From an uncultured Balneola sp. (GTDB lineage: Bacteria > Bacteroidota > Rhodothermia > Balneolales > Balneolaceae), in NCBI GenBank assembly GCA_913058495.1, contig CAJXQC010000021.1, positions 1-48,324 on the forward strand: a DNA stretch of 48,324 nucleotides. Direction: 5' to 3'. Below are positions 1 to 6,614 of this stretch, piece by piece. A program made the position numbers and the translations under genes. Under the pieces are notes generated by a model. That model worked only from the letters and a program-made list of their open reading frames with translations, ran no database searches and was not told the origin of the DNA. The stretch's first letter is position 1. Each line of letters opens with the position of its first letter.

Positions 1-34
1 GTCTTGATACAAAAGTAGCAAAAGATCAAGCCGA

Positions 35-182
35 AGTATTTAAGACGGGTTCACTCATCCTGCGCTGAATAATCCTAAAGGTCTTCGTTCGCTCAGATAC
101 ATTTCTTCTCTTCTCACCTGAAAGGATTATTCCTGCTTCGCAGACACATTCGGATCACGTTCTCTTCTCCGTCTTAAATACT
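35..182. repeat. MITE-like inverted-repeat element, left copy
   Basis: The element is bounded by a perfect 14-bp inverted repeat, AGTATTTAAGACGG at 35-48 and its complement at 169-182. A second pair of arms lies inside: AATAATCCT at 68-76 and its complement at 123-131. The whole unit could therefore fold into one long imperfect hairpin. A second copy in opposite orientation lies at the right end of the window (48181-48324) and matches over nearly the whole length. The seven bases AAGGGCG just inside the left copy are also shared, so the true element may be slightly longer. No coding sequence is visible. A non-autonomous transposable element or a structured repeat are the two readings. Confidence 0.75.
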
Positions 183-261
183 AAGGGCGGATTTTTCTGA
201 AACGGATTTTCAATCGCTGAAGATGCTGAATCATGCTTCACGTTGTCTCGCTATAGTTTTA

Positions 262-1380
262 TCAATCTAAAATACTTAAAGTCCTTAACAACGCATTCGA
301 TCTGAGGTCTAAATTGGTATTTCCGAAATTATAGTTTCTCAGAAGAATCACACCGTATTTACTGTCCTTTTCAAATTCGAAATGAGCCGAATACCCGGGA
401 GTTGAACCTCCGTGACCAACGGTATTAATTCCCTGATCTGAGTATAAATTAAATCCCAAGCTGTAGTTGGCTCTTAATCTTGTTGTCGGGGTTTGCGTTG
501 ATCGTAGTATTTCTAAACTCTCTTCATTTAACAGCTTGGATTCTCCCATGCAAGCTTTCATGAATTCAGATAGATCCGATACTGTGGAATAAAGACCGCC
601 ATTGGGAATTCGGTAACCTCGTCCGTTATGTTCATCTAAAGGTAGCTGAAAGTTTAACTCAGCAGTTGGTCCGCCCGCCTTGCCTTCAGCAAGTTTTTTG
701 GTTTTCTCTTCAGGAACAACAAAAAAGGTATTCGTCATGTTTAAAGGAGAAAGAATTTGTTCTTCAATCAGCTCTATATACGTTTTGTTTGTAGCTCTGG
801 ACATAGCTAATCCTAAAATGGCATATCCAATATTTGAGTATCTAAATCTCTCGCCCGGTTTTGATCTGAAAGAAGTTTGAGGAAGTGCATTGATCAGTTT
901 TTCTTCCCATTCCGAAACGGAACCAAAATTCGACTCCCTGTGTCTTGTTTCGCGATCTAGGCCTGATGTATGAGAAGCTAATTGCTTAAAAGTGATAGGA
1001 GAATATTTATCATAACCGATCAAAGATTTTATCTCAGGCAAATAGTTTTCAACAGGATCGTTCATGTTTAAGACACTATCCTGATGTAATTTTACCAATA
1101 GGAATCCCGTAAATGATTTTGTCACAGATCCTATTCGATAAAGTGTCTCAGAATCAGAAACTTCAGTTTTATCATGGTTCAGATAACCAAAAGTATCAGA
1201 AATAATAACACTATCAGATTTTATAACGGCTACCGAAATACTCCCATTTATGTTATCACTTTGGAGATCAGATTCTACTTGCATAACGAAATCCTCAATA
1301 ATGTTTTCGGGATTATTTTTCCGGGTTTCGCTACAACCAACCAGCTGGACAAGCAGTAGTACTAAAATTAGTTTTTTCAT
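262..1380 (-). CDS. Serine hydrolase lipoprotein, beta-lactamase class C / penicillin-binding family
   Basis: The protein has 372 residues and starts with a lipoprotein signal peptide with lipobox LVGC (Cys16), so it is probably anchored in an envelope membrane. The class C beta-lactamase-like fold shows its three motifs in order: SVTK at 85-88 (nucleophilic Ser85, Lys88), YSN at 181-183 and HGG at 323-325. Such enzymes include D-alanyl-D-alanine carboxypeptidases, esterases and peptidases, and the substrate cannot be told from sequence. It stands alone, convergent to the left-end repeat, with a repeat array upstream. All catalytic motifs are intact, so it is probably active. Confidence 0.9.
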   Translation of the reverse strand: MKKLILVLLLVQLVGCSETRKNNPENIIEDFVMQVESDLQSDNINGSISVAVIKSDSVIISDTFGYLNHDKTEVSDSETLYRIGSVTKSFTGFLLVKLHQDSVLNMNDPVENYLPEIKSLIGYDKYSPITFKQLASHTSGLDRETRHRESNFGSVSEWEEKLINALPQTSFRSKPGERFRYSNIGYAILGLAMSRATNKTYIELIEEQILSPLNMTNTFFVVPEEKTKKLAEGKAGGPTAELNFQLPLDEHNGRGYRIPNGGLYSTVSDLSEFMKACMGESKLLNEESLEILRSTQTPTTRLRANYSLGFNLYSDQGINTVGHGGSTPGYSAHFEFEKDSKYGVILLRNYNFGNTNLDLRSNALLRTLSILD

Positions 1381-1462
1381 TCCTCATTTTTAAGTTGCGC
1401 CTACAATAAGGAATAATCGTATGAGAAAGCAGAATTATAATCTTGTTTGTTGGAAGAGCTGG

Positions 1463-1537
1463 AAATTGAAGTCACAGACTTTCAAAACTATTGCTCTGAA
1501 GTCACCGCTCCGCTAAAGACTTCAGAGATCTTGGGGG
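1463..1537. repeat. Dispersed repeat A, copy 1
   Basis: This 75-bp unit is almost identical to 3967-4041. It contains two nested dyads built on GAAGTC/GACTTC. One is a short hairpin, GAAGTC-ACA-GACTTC. The other is a perfect 10-bp stem, CTCTGAAGTC at 1494-1503 with its complement at 1518-1527. There is no coding potential. It is followed directly by a partial repeat B. Confidence 0.8.
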
Positions 1538-1541
1538 AATA

Positions 1542-1661
1542 GGTCATCCTGAACCATGTGCTGAACTTGGTTCAGTATTGTTTCAGGATCTTTGTGGTGT
1601 TTAGATTCTATTTACCAGACCAAATATTTCCGCACAAGCGCGACGCTTGCGCTAAGATGGG
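1542..1661. repeat. Dispersed repeat B, diverged copy
   Basis: This is related to 2240-2404 and 3798-3962. It begins with the GGTCATCCTGAAC-type segment, keeps the TTTCAGGATCTTTGTGG core, and ends with CCGCACAAGCGCGACGCTTGCGCTA. It has a different insertion after the first segment and is less well conserved than the other two copies. A short open frame crosses it but looks like chance. Confidence 0.7.
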
Positions 1662-1683
1662 TGAATGAGCGGTATCGGAAGCA

Positions 1684-2049
1684 TTACGTTTTAAACTTTC
1701 CAAAATGCCATAATATTCCGCTGGGATCGTGAAGGAAAAATTCATTTCCCCAATCATTATGTACGATTTCAGACAATCGTACATTCTCATATTTATCTGG
1801 CAATGCTAAACCTTGTACCTGTTTTAATGTGGCATCTAAGTCACTTACTTCAAGGAAAACCATTGAATTATCGATCCAGTCTTTAACGTAAGCGTCTTGT
1901 AAATAAAATCCGAAACCGTCAATATGGAAATAAGACATGTTTGGGGATGTGATTATTTCTTTAAAACCAAGATCTCTATAAAATCTTCGTGAAACAGTGT
2001 AGTTTTTTGCCCCAATAAAAGGCCTGATTGACTTTCCTGTTATATTCAT
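1684..2049 (-). CDS. VOC-family (glyoxalase/bleomycin-resistance fold) protein
   Basis: The protein has 121 residues, the usual length of a single-domain vicinal-oxygen-chelate protein. It shows the paired beta-alpha-beta-beta-beta pattern: the N-terminal IRPFIGAKNYTVSRRFYRDLGF segment region, a middle VFLEVSDLDATLKQV segment, and the C-terminal NEFFLHDPSGILWHFGKF. The last is the typical family ending (DPxGxxWxF). The reaction is not predictable, since relatives include metal-dependent lyases, dioxygenases and antibiotic-binding proteins. The ATG at 2047-2049 is clear. The gene sits between dispersed repeats, so it may be accessory. Confidence 0.85.
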   Translation of the reverse strand: MNITGKSIRPFIGAKNYTVSRRFYRDLGFKEIITSPNMSYFHIDGFGFYLQDAYVKDWIDNSMVFLEVSDLDATLKQVQGLALPDKYENVRLSEIVHNDWGNEFFLHDPSGILWHFGKFKT

Positions 2050-2239
2050 GAGTAGAGTTAAGTAAATATTTGCTGATATATTATACCACGAACTTATTCA
2101 GGATAATATTAAAAAAAGTAACTCGGGATGGTTCGAGAATTTAGATCACACGAACGTAGATCTTTTGTAATGATTGAGTCGATGGATTGAGTTTACGTCA
2201 ATATGCAGGCTAGAGCCTTTTCTTATACATCCGAAAACT
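2050..2239. other. Intergenic stretch without recognisable feature
   Basis: With the repeat that follows it, this makes 367 bases without a gene between the VOC gene and the Imm33-like gene. I see no convincing open frame, RNA gene or terminator in the non-repeat part. Confidence 0.5.
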
Positions 2240-2404
2240 ACCGGTCATTCTGAGCAAACCTGCGAAGAATCTGCACAACTGGTTTTTGATGAGATTAAAA
2301 AATCAGGGTCATTCTGAACTAGTTTCAGGATCTTTGTGGAGCTTAGTTTTCGGTAATTTGACCAATATTCCCGCACAAGCGTGACGCTTGCGCTAGGTTG
2401 GGGG
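2240..2404. repeat. Dispersed repeat B, copy 2
   Basis: This 165-bp unit is nearly identical to 3798-3962 and in the same orientation. It begins ACCGGTCATTCTGAGC and ends GCGCTAGGTTGGGGG. Near its right end is a 15-base dyad, CAAGCGTGACGCTTG at 2376-2390 (7-bp arms around one base). Similar CAGGATCTTTG-containing repeats are scattered in many Bacteroidota genomes. The element touches the 3' side of the Imm33-like gene. Confidence 0.8.
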
Positions 2405-2416
2405 TACACCGTTTTT

Positions 2417-3025
2417 TTATACATTTTTAAGTTTTTCGTCATACCAAACATCTTCGTATCCGTTGTTGTCAATTAAAAATCTATAGCCAACATCAAGACC
2501 TAAATATTTTATTATTTCAGGTCTTCTTTGAAGTAAATGTTCCGCACATATTGGTTGGAAAAAATCATCAGATTCCGAATATTCTCCTGTCCAAATGTAC
2601 CAACCTGTAGTGCCTTTTACCTTTGGATGCCTTAATCCGTAAATTGGGTCAGTATTTAAGTCAGAACCAATTTCGATTTTTAGCTTTTTGTTAATCGGAT
2701 TCCATTTAGACTCATTTTTTTCGCAAATCGCTTTTTGTCGGTCGATATGCGCGTTCCACAAATTGTAATCAGCTAATAAATCCTCGTCAGTTACCAATTG
2801 ATGTTTCCAAAGTCTTATGTTTTGTTTAGTAATCGGAAAATTGATTTCTGGACTGTCCCATTGATAAATGATATCAGATATTACATCATCGTCCCAATCA
2901 ATATTTTCTTCGGTTATAAGATTCCAAGCATAATTTTCAAAATCCCTTTCTTCAATTTCTCCATTCAGATATTGGTCGCATTTTGCGATTAAGTCCGAAC
3001 GTGATATTTTGATTTCTTGATTCAA
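2417..3025 (-). CDS. Imm33/DUF2185-like protein of unknown function
   Basis: This is a 202-residue soluble, acidic protein without signal peptide. The C-terminal third (from about residue 125) carries HLLQRRPEIIKYLGL, then DVGYRFLIDNNGYEDVWYD. It resembles the Imm33/DUF2185 domain found in immunity proteins of polymorphic toxin systems, in which a GxRFLI...YEDVW-type ending is typical. The N-terminal half, rich in Trp, Asp and Glu (NLITEENIDWDDDV), is known to me only from uncharacterised Bacteroidota proteins. The only plausible start is TTG at 3023-3025, because an in-frame TAA lies just upstream and no ATG follows early. No toxin gene is adjacent. The immunity role is therefore inference from family resemblance. 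Confidence 0.7.
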   Translation of the reverse strand: MNQEIKISRSDLIAKCDQYLNGEIEERDFENYAWNLITEENIDWDDDVISDIIYQWDSPEINFPITKQNIRLWKHQLVTDEDLLADYNLWNAHIDRQKAICEKNESKWNPINKKLKIEIGSDLNTDPIYGLRHPKVKGTTGWYIWTGEYSESDDFFQPICAEHLLQRRPEIIKYLGLDVGYRFLIDNNGYEDVWYDEKLKNV

Positions 3026-3044
3026 TTCTGCGTTTTCTTAAATG

Positions 3045-3113
3045 GTGTACAAAGGGCTGGTGTAAGGCATCGTTACCAAGCACAGGCAATGGGCTATACA
3101 CGTTGTTGTACAC
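3045..3113. repeat. attC-like imperfect palindrome between two accessory genes
   Basis: The 69-bp segment is bounded by the perfect inverted repeat GTGTACAA (3045-3052) and TTGTACAC (3106-3113). An inner pair, GTGTAAGGC (3060-3068) and GCTATACAC (3093-3101), is complementary at 7 of 9 positions. Two pairs of arms separated by short spacers and a central loop are the architecture of an integron cassette recombination site. The core does not match the classical GTTRRRY consensus, and no integrase gene is in the window. A transcription terminator or the end of a small mobile element are alternatives. Confidence 0.4.
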
Positions 3114-3118
3114 TGGCT

Positions 3119-3512
3119 TTATTCATATTTTTTTGATTTCAGAAATTCCGCGCGCTTATTCAATTCATCCGTCATCTTTATATCAGTCGGTTCTTCGTTT
3201 TTCTAAACTCCAAGCTTTATTTCCAATATCACTACTCTGAAGTACAATTGTGTCTCCAAGTTCAGTCCAACCAATTGCCCATCTATTCGCATCTCCAGCT
3301 CCAGTATTCAGTTCAGTCAGTTTTTCATTCTTCTTATTATATATATGAATGATAACATCAGCATAATTATCCGCATTTTTGTCAGTCCGATTTACAGTTG
3401 CATTAATTTTAAAATTTCCAGTCGAGGATTTAATTTTTTCGCTTTCATAATCGCTAAAAAAACAACTTGTCAAAGTCAAAGTCAATAATATTAAAGTCAG
3501 ATTGCGTTTCAT
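3119..3512 (-). pseudogene. Small secreted lipoprotein gene, probably frameshifted near its 3' end
   Basis: Translation from ATG 3510-3512 gives a lipoprotein with signal peptide MKRNLTLILLTLTLTSC (lipobox LTSC), then a short beta-rich domain ending ...IGNKAWSLEKRRTD and a stop at 3183-3185. If one base is removed from the T5 run at 3198-3202, the frame continues as NEEPTDIKMTDELNKRAEFL to a stop at 3119-3121. That extension has normal protein composition, so the intact gene probably ended there. A longer upstream open frame (to 3560) adds 16 residues before the obvious signal peptide and is unlikely to be used. The function is unknown. The gene is flanked by inverted 27/28-bp repeats (3087-3113 and 3523-3550). 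Confidence 0.65.
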
Positions 3513-3522
3513 TTGGTAGCTT

Positions 3523-3550
3523 GTGTACAACATAAGTATATGACGCATTG
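3523..3550. repeat. Inverted partner of the right half of the attC-like palindrome
   Basis: GTGTACAACA...GTATA...CATTG at 3523-3550 matches, on the opposite strand, the sequence read from 3113 down to 3087. The small lipoprotein gene is thus framed by inverted repeats just before its start and just after its (restored) stop. This fits a gene cassette or a very small mobile unit. Confidence 0.55.
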
Positions 3551-3562
3551 AGTTCATCATAT

Positions 3563-3795
3563 CCCAGTTTGATGTTTAAGTTTTACTCATCTATATGAAG
3601 GACTAAGATGAATAAAACCCAGTTATTATCAAAACATAACTATCATGTTATTCTACTATACAGTAATAAAAACGGGACTAAATAAAGATGGAAAGTTTTA
3701 GTCATCTTCCCTCAATAAAAACCAAGTCCCACTGGCAAGGAGAGCTCCAATGATTGGGGCGATGACATTACATCCAAAGGTGAGGAAAAGTACAG
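3563..3795. repeat. Direct duplicate of aquaporin 3' end and downstream region
   Basis: This segment aligns with about 4676-4895 in the same orientation. The shared stretch includes GAAGGACTAAGATGAATAAA, the GGGACTAAATAAAGATG segment and the last codons of the aquaporin gene. Similarity fades at about 3795, where repeat B begins. The duplicated block flanks the insert that carries repeats A and B and the gene at 4101-4625. Confidence 0.85.
3698..3795 (-). pseudogene. Remnant of the 3' end of the aquaporin gene
   Basis: Read on the minus strand, this stretch encodes VIAPIIGALLASGTWFLLRE followed by DD and a stop at 3698-3700. It is nearly identical to the C-terminus of the intact aquaporin at 4822-5463. 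Further upstream an LTxLWM-like segment is recognisable but is out of frame because of a small indel (ATG TAA in place of ATG TAT). Beyond about 3795 the homology is cut off by repeat B. Only about 30 codons remain, so it cannot encode a channel. Confidence 0.85.
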
Positions 3796-3797
3796 AA

Positions 3798-3962
3798 ACC
3801 GGTCATTCTGAGCAAACCTGCTAAGAATCTGCACAACTGGATTTTGATGAGATTTAAAAATCAGGGTCATCCTGAACTTGTTTCAGGATCTTTGTGGAGC
3901 TTAGTTTTCGGTAGTTTGACCAATATTCCCGCACAAGCGTGACGCTTGCGCTAGATTGGGGG
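3798..3962. repeat. Dispersed repeat B, copy 3
   Basis: It is nearly identical in length and sequence to 2240-2404 and begins exactly where the aquaporin remnant ends. It holds the same CAAGCGTGACGCTTG dyad. It is followed at once by repeat A copy 2, giving a B-A order. At 1463-1661 the order is A then B. Confidence 0.8.
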
Positions 3963-3966
3963 CTGT

Positions 3967-4041
3967 AAATTGAAGTCACAGACTTCCAAAACTATTGCTC
4001 TGAAGTCACCGCTCCGCTAAAGACTTCAGAGATCTTGGGGG
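3967..4041. repeat. Dispersed repeat A, copy 2
   Basis: This is a 75-bp copy of 1463-1537 with only a few differences. It keeps both GAAGTC/GACTTC hairpins. Confidence 0.8.
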
Positions 4042-4067
4042 TTTTATTTTGTTTTTATATTATTCAT

Positions 4068-4093
4068 TTTAAAAGCCAAATCAACGATTTGGC
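4068..4093 (-). terminator. Probable intrinsic terminator of the gene at 4101-4625
   Basis: On the minus strand an 8-bp perfect stem, GCCAAATC with GATTTGGC, around a GTT loop is followed by TTTT. It lies 8 bases past the stop codon of the upstream gene. Confidence 0.65.
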
Positions 4094-4100
4094 GGGCTTG

Positions 4101-4625
4101 CTATGAAAACCAACTTTTCAATTTTGCAATGAACCCCTTATTGGGTATAGCCATTGTTGTGTTTTCGTTTTTTTTATACTCCCTTGTACTTTTTGATTCT
4201 GTTTTAGGGTTATGGGGTCTGCACCATGCATTCGCTTCGCTGTAATGTTCCTTTCCCAAATCATCCGTAATTACGAGTCTACAGTTGACTCTATGAGGTG
4301 CCATCTGTCCAAAATATGGTGACGGTTCATTTGGAAATCCCTTGATAATTAATAGTCCACTTTTAAAATGTTTCGAATTAATTCTCCTATTCAATATTTG
4401 TGTTTGGAGTCGTTTTGAAAATTCTTCAATTAGAAATCTAAATTCCTTGTTTTGAGGTTCGATTTTACAATCTTTTAGATTGATAGTAACTGTCATAGAA
4501 TTAGAAGAAATCATATGAGAATAAAGTTTTCCAATTCCCCAATAACCATAAACATCATTGTTTCGACTGACGAAAGAACTCACAAGTCCATCTGCAATAG
4601 TTTTAAATTCTTTTCTTCTCGCCAT
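4101..4625 (-). CDS. Uncharacterised soluble protein (accessory)
   Basis: From the ATG at 4623-4625 this is a 174-residue protein starting MARRKEFKTIADGLVSSFVS. An open frame reaches 4643 and would add six residues, but the MARRKEF start matches what I recall of related hypothetical proteins. There is no signal peptide or membrane segment. Visible segments are RNNDVYGYWGIGKLY near the N-terminus and a conserved-looking CRLVITDDLGKEHYSEANAW with WCRPHNP after it. I do not recognise the function. It sits between the two copies of the aquaporin-tail duplication and beside dispersed repeats, which suggests arrival with that rearrangement. Confidence 0.65.
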   Translation of the reverse strand: MARRKEFKTIADGLVSSFVSRNNDVYGYWGIGKLYSHMISSNSMTVTINLKDCKIEPQNKEFRFLIEEFSKRLQTQILNRRINSKHFKSGLLIIKGFPNEPSPYFGQMAPHRVNCRLVITDDLGKEHYSEANAWCRPHNPKTESKSTREYKKNENTTMAIPNKGFIAKLKSWFS

Positions 4626-4653
4626 TTTTATACAATGAAACACAACAACAGAG

Positions 4654-4676
4654 TAAAGTGAACTCTATTCACTTTA
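4654..4676. repeat. Perfect 9-bp inverted repeat upstream of the accessory gene
   Basis: TAAAGTGAA and TTCACTTTA flank a 5-base spacer. A further TTCACTTTAT occurs at about 4697. The site lies 29 bases upstream of the ATG of the gene at 4101-4625 and at the edge of the 4676-4895 duplication. It could be an operator or a transposition scar. Confidence 0.4.
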
Positions 4677-4821
4677 TCCCTATTTCATGTTTAAGTTTAA
4701 TTCACTTTATTCTTAAATAAGAAGGACTAAGATGAATAAAACCCAATTATTATCAAAATATGGCTATCATTTTATTCTAATATAAAATGAATAAAATGGG
4801 ACTAAATAAAGATGAAAGGTT

Positions 4822-5463
4822 TTAGTCTTCTTCTCTCAACAAAAACCAAGTTCCGCTGGCAAGAAGAGCACCAATAATCGGTGCAACGATATACATCCAC
4901 AGATGTGTAAGATTTCCGGAAACGAGAGCAGGAGCGATGGAACGTGCAGGATTCATAGAAGCACCTGTGATCGGTCCCGCGAACATGGCTTCAAGTAAAA
5001 CTACAAATCCCACAGCCAATCCGGTGAATTCAGTAACGGCTTTGTTTTGGCTTACAAACAAGATCACCACCATCAAAAAGTAGGTAAGAATGATTTCCAG
5101 AATAAAAGTTTGATGCCAGTCTCCGGCCGGAAGGGTAGAGCCCAATCCTTCGTGCTCCTGAAACAGAAAAGCTAAGATCAAGGAAGCAAAAAGAGCTCCG
5201 CCAACCTGAGCAATGATATATGGAGCGACCTGCTTTTCGTTAAAACGATCGGTAACTGCAAAAGCAATGGAAACAGCAGGATTGATATGCGCTCCGGAAA
5301 TTTTACCAAAGGCATAGATCATCGCCGTAACGATCAATCCAAAAGTAATGGCTACTCCAACATGCGTTACCGTTCCTCCGGTTACATCATTGATCACGAT
5401 GGCTCCGGTTCCGCAAAATACTAAAGCGAAAGTTCCAATGAATTCAGCAACATATTTTCTCAT
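4822..5463 (-). CDS. Aquaporin-family channel in arsenic operon (AqpS-like)
   Basis: The MIP-family membrane channel has 213 residues and six predicted helices. Both pore signatures are present: HINPAVS (NPA at 61-63) and SMNPARS (NPA at 171-173). It is the last gene of the arsR operon, and its ATG overlaps the stop of the ArsC-like gene by 4 bp, so the two are translationally coupled. In Sinorhizobium an aquaglyceroporin (AqpS) takes the place of an arsenite pump and lets arsenite formed by ArsC leave the cell. The same role is inferred here because no ArsB or Acr3 gene is present in the operon. Plain water or glycerol transport is the alternative. Its 3' end is duplicated at 3698-3795. Confidence 0.9.
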   Translation of the reverse strand: MRKYVAEFIGTFALVFCGTGAIVINDVTGGTVTHVGVAITFGLIVTAMIYAFGKISGAHINPAVSIAFAVTDRFNEKQVAPYIIAQVGGALFASLILAFLFQEHEGLGSTLPAGDWHQTFILEIILTYFLMVVILFVSQNKAVTEFTGLAVGFVVLLEAMFAGPITGASMNPARSIAPALVSGNLTHLWMYIVAPIIGALLASGTWFLLREED

Positions 5464-6104
5464 TTCAACACTACATTACTCATTACAAATAGCATTTCTG
5501 TACCGATCTGTTTACAGCGCTCATCGTATTTTGCATCCTGAAGATCAGTTCCGTCAAAGGCTTTGGGATCATCGAAAGGAAGAGACAGTCTGAAATCTGT
5601 TCCGGGCACAAAAGGACATCCTTGATCAGCTTCCGAACACACCATAATGGCGGCGAATTCTTTAGCCGGATTCGGAGCTTCATCAAATCGGGTTGAGAAA
5701 GCTTTATATGCATCCATATCCGCTTTCCAGGAAATTTGGTACTCAGGATTGGAGGTATCGGGATCTTCGGCTTCAACCTTAAATCCGGCTCTGAGGACAG
5801 CATTTACCGCATTGGGATGAAAAGCAGTAGCTTCGGTTCCACCGGAGAAAGTTTCGATCTCAGGAAGTCCGTAATGATCAGCTCCGGCAGCTAACCACAA
5901 CTGCCCCAAATGACTTCTTCTGGAATTATGCGTACAAATGATAATCGCTTTCGGAGTTTGATTCGAATTCCATTTTCCCGAAAGATATTCACTCAAAGAA
6001 CGCAATTTATCTTTTCGCTCTTCGGGAATGGAATCAAAATTCTGTTCCAGTTCTTTGGTGTAGCTTAATAGCTTATCAAAAAGAGGAGATGTAGTTGTGG
6101 TCAT
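5460..6104 (-). CDS. ArsC-like low-molecular-weight phosphatase-family protein
   Basis: The protein has 214 residues. The phosphate/arsenate-binding P-loop is CTHNSRRS (Cys57, Arg63: CX5R). A second cysteine pair, Cys156 and Cys163 in VCSEADQGCPF, has the six-residue spacing of the resolving cysteines in thioredoxin-coupled ArsC. This supports arsenate reductase chemistry (As(V) to As(III)) over protein phosphatase activity, although databases usually name this longer branch protein-tyrosine phosphatase. An N-terminal extension of about 50 residues precedes the domain. The gene lies between the DUF6428 gene (18-base gap) and the aquaporin gene (4-bp overlap). The ATG at 6102-6104 is clear. 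Confidence 0.85.
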   Translation of the reverse strand: MTTTTSPLFDKLLSYTKELEQNFDSIPEERKDKLRSLSEYLSGKWNSNQTPKAIIICTHNSRRSHLGQLWLAAGADHYGLPEIETFSGGTEATAFHPNAVNAVLRAGFKVEAEDPDTSNPEYQISWKADMDAYKAFSTRFDEAPNPAKEFAAIMVCSEADQGCPFVPGTDFRLSLPFDDPKAFDGTDLQDAKYDERCKQIGTEMLFVMSNVVLK

Positions 6105-6122
6105 TTTCAGCTCTTTAATAGA

Positions 6123-6590
6123 TTAACAGCAACCACTTCCCGGAGCACAAGAACCGGCGGTTTGTAGTTCAGATAGTTTTACTTTTGGCTTGGAAACAGG
6201 AATTCCACAACTATCCTTAGCCAGACAATCGGTAGCTTTGGTAGTCAGCAGGAAATTAGTTCCGTCAAAATCGAGCCCGTATTTGCCAATGGTTTCGCCC
6301 TGATATTCTACTTCAATATCCAGATCAGGAAGTCCTAGGGTCTTTTCAGATAGCTCAATGATGTGTAGCAGTTTTTCCGGATGGATACGGTGATCGTAAT
6401 CGTTGGCACTCCACAACTGGAAGTTGATCACTTCTTCATTTCTGAGTGTTCCACCGCAGTCGATGAAGTTCTTGGTAATCATTCCGACTTCAGTCACGTG
6501 AAAATGTCGGGGAACCAATTCACCATTCGGTAATTGGAAGGCGATAGATTCTAAATCGACAAGAGCACGTTTAATTTGAGATAATTTCAT
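6123..6590 (-). CDS. DUF6428 family protein of ars operon
   Basis: This is a 155-residue soluble protein. Visible segments are VPRHFHVTEVG near residue 30, a cysteine in NFIDCGGT, the segment LLHIIELSEKTLGLPDLDIEVEYQ region in the middle, and a cysteine-rich C-terminus ending CAPGSGCC. This matches the DUF6428 proteins that commonly sit between arsR and arsC-like genes in Bacteroidota. Its biochemical function is unknown. The terminal CC and the other cysteines could bind arsenite or metal, which is inference. It is transcribed with arsR (24-base gap) and the ArsC-like gene. Confidence 0.8.
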   Translation of the reverse strand: MKLSQIKRALVDLESIAFQLPNGELVPRHFHVTEVGMITKNFIDCGGTLRNEEVINFQLWSANDYDHRIHPEKLLHIIELSEKTLGLPDLDIEVEYQGETIGKYGLDFDGTNFLLTTKATDCLAKDSCGIPVSKPKVKLSELQTAGSCAPGSGCC

Positions 6591-6614
6591 GATTCTGTAG
6601 TGATGTGTTTAAAG

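Noticed and set aside
1-30. Short dyad CTTGAT...ATCAAG at the extreme left end
   Set aside because: It is only 6 bp per arm at the window edge. It may belong to a repeat that continues outside, but cannot be judged here.
680-880. Open frame on the plus strand inside the serine hydrolase gene
   Set aside because: It lies opposite a gene with intact catalytic motifs and has no recognisable protein features.
1608-1790. Short minus-strand open frame overlapping the VOC gene and repeat B
   Set aside because: It is composed of repeat sequence and a different frame of the VOC gene, with no independent support.
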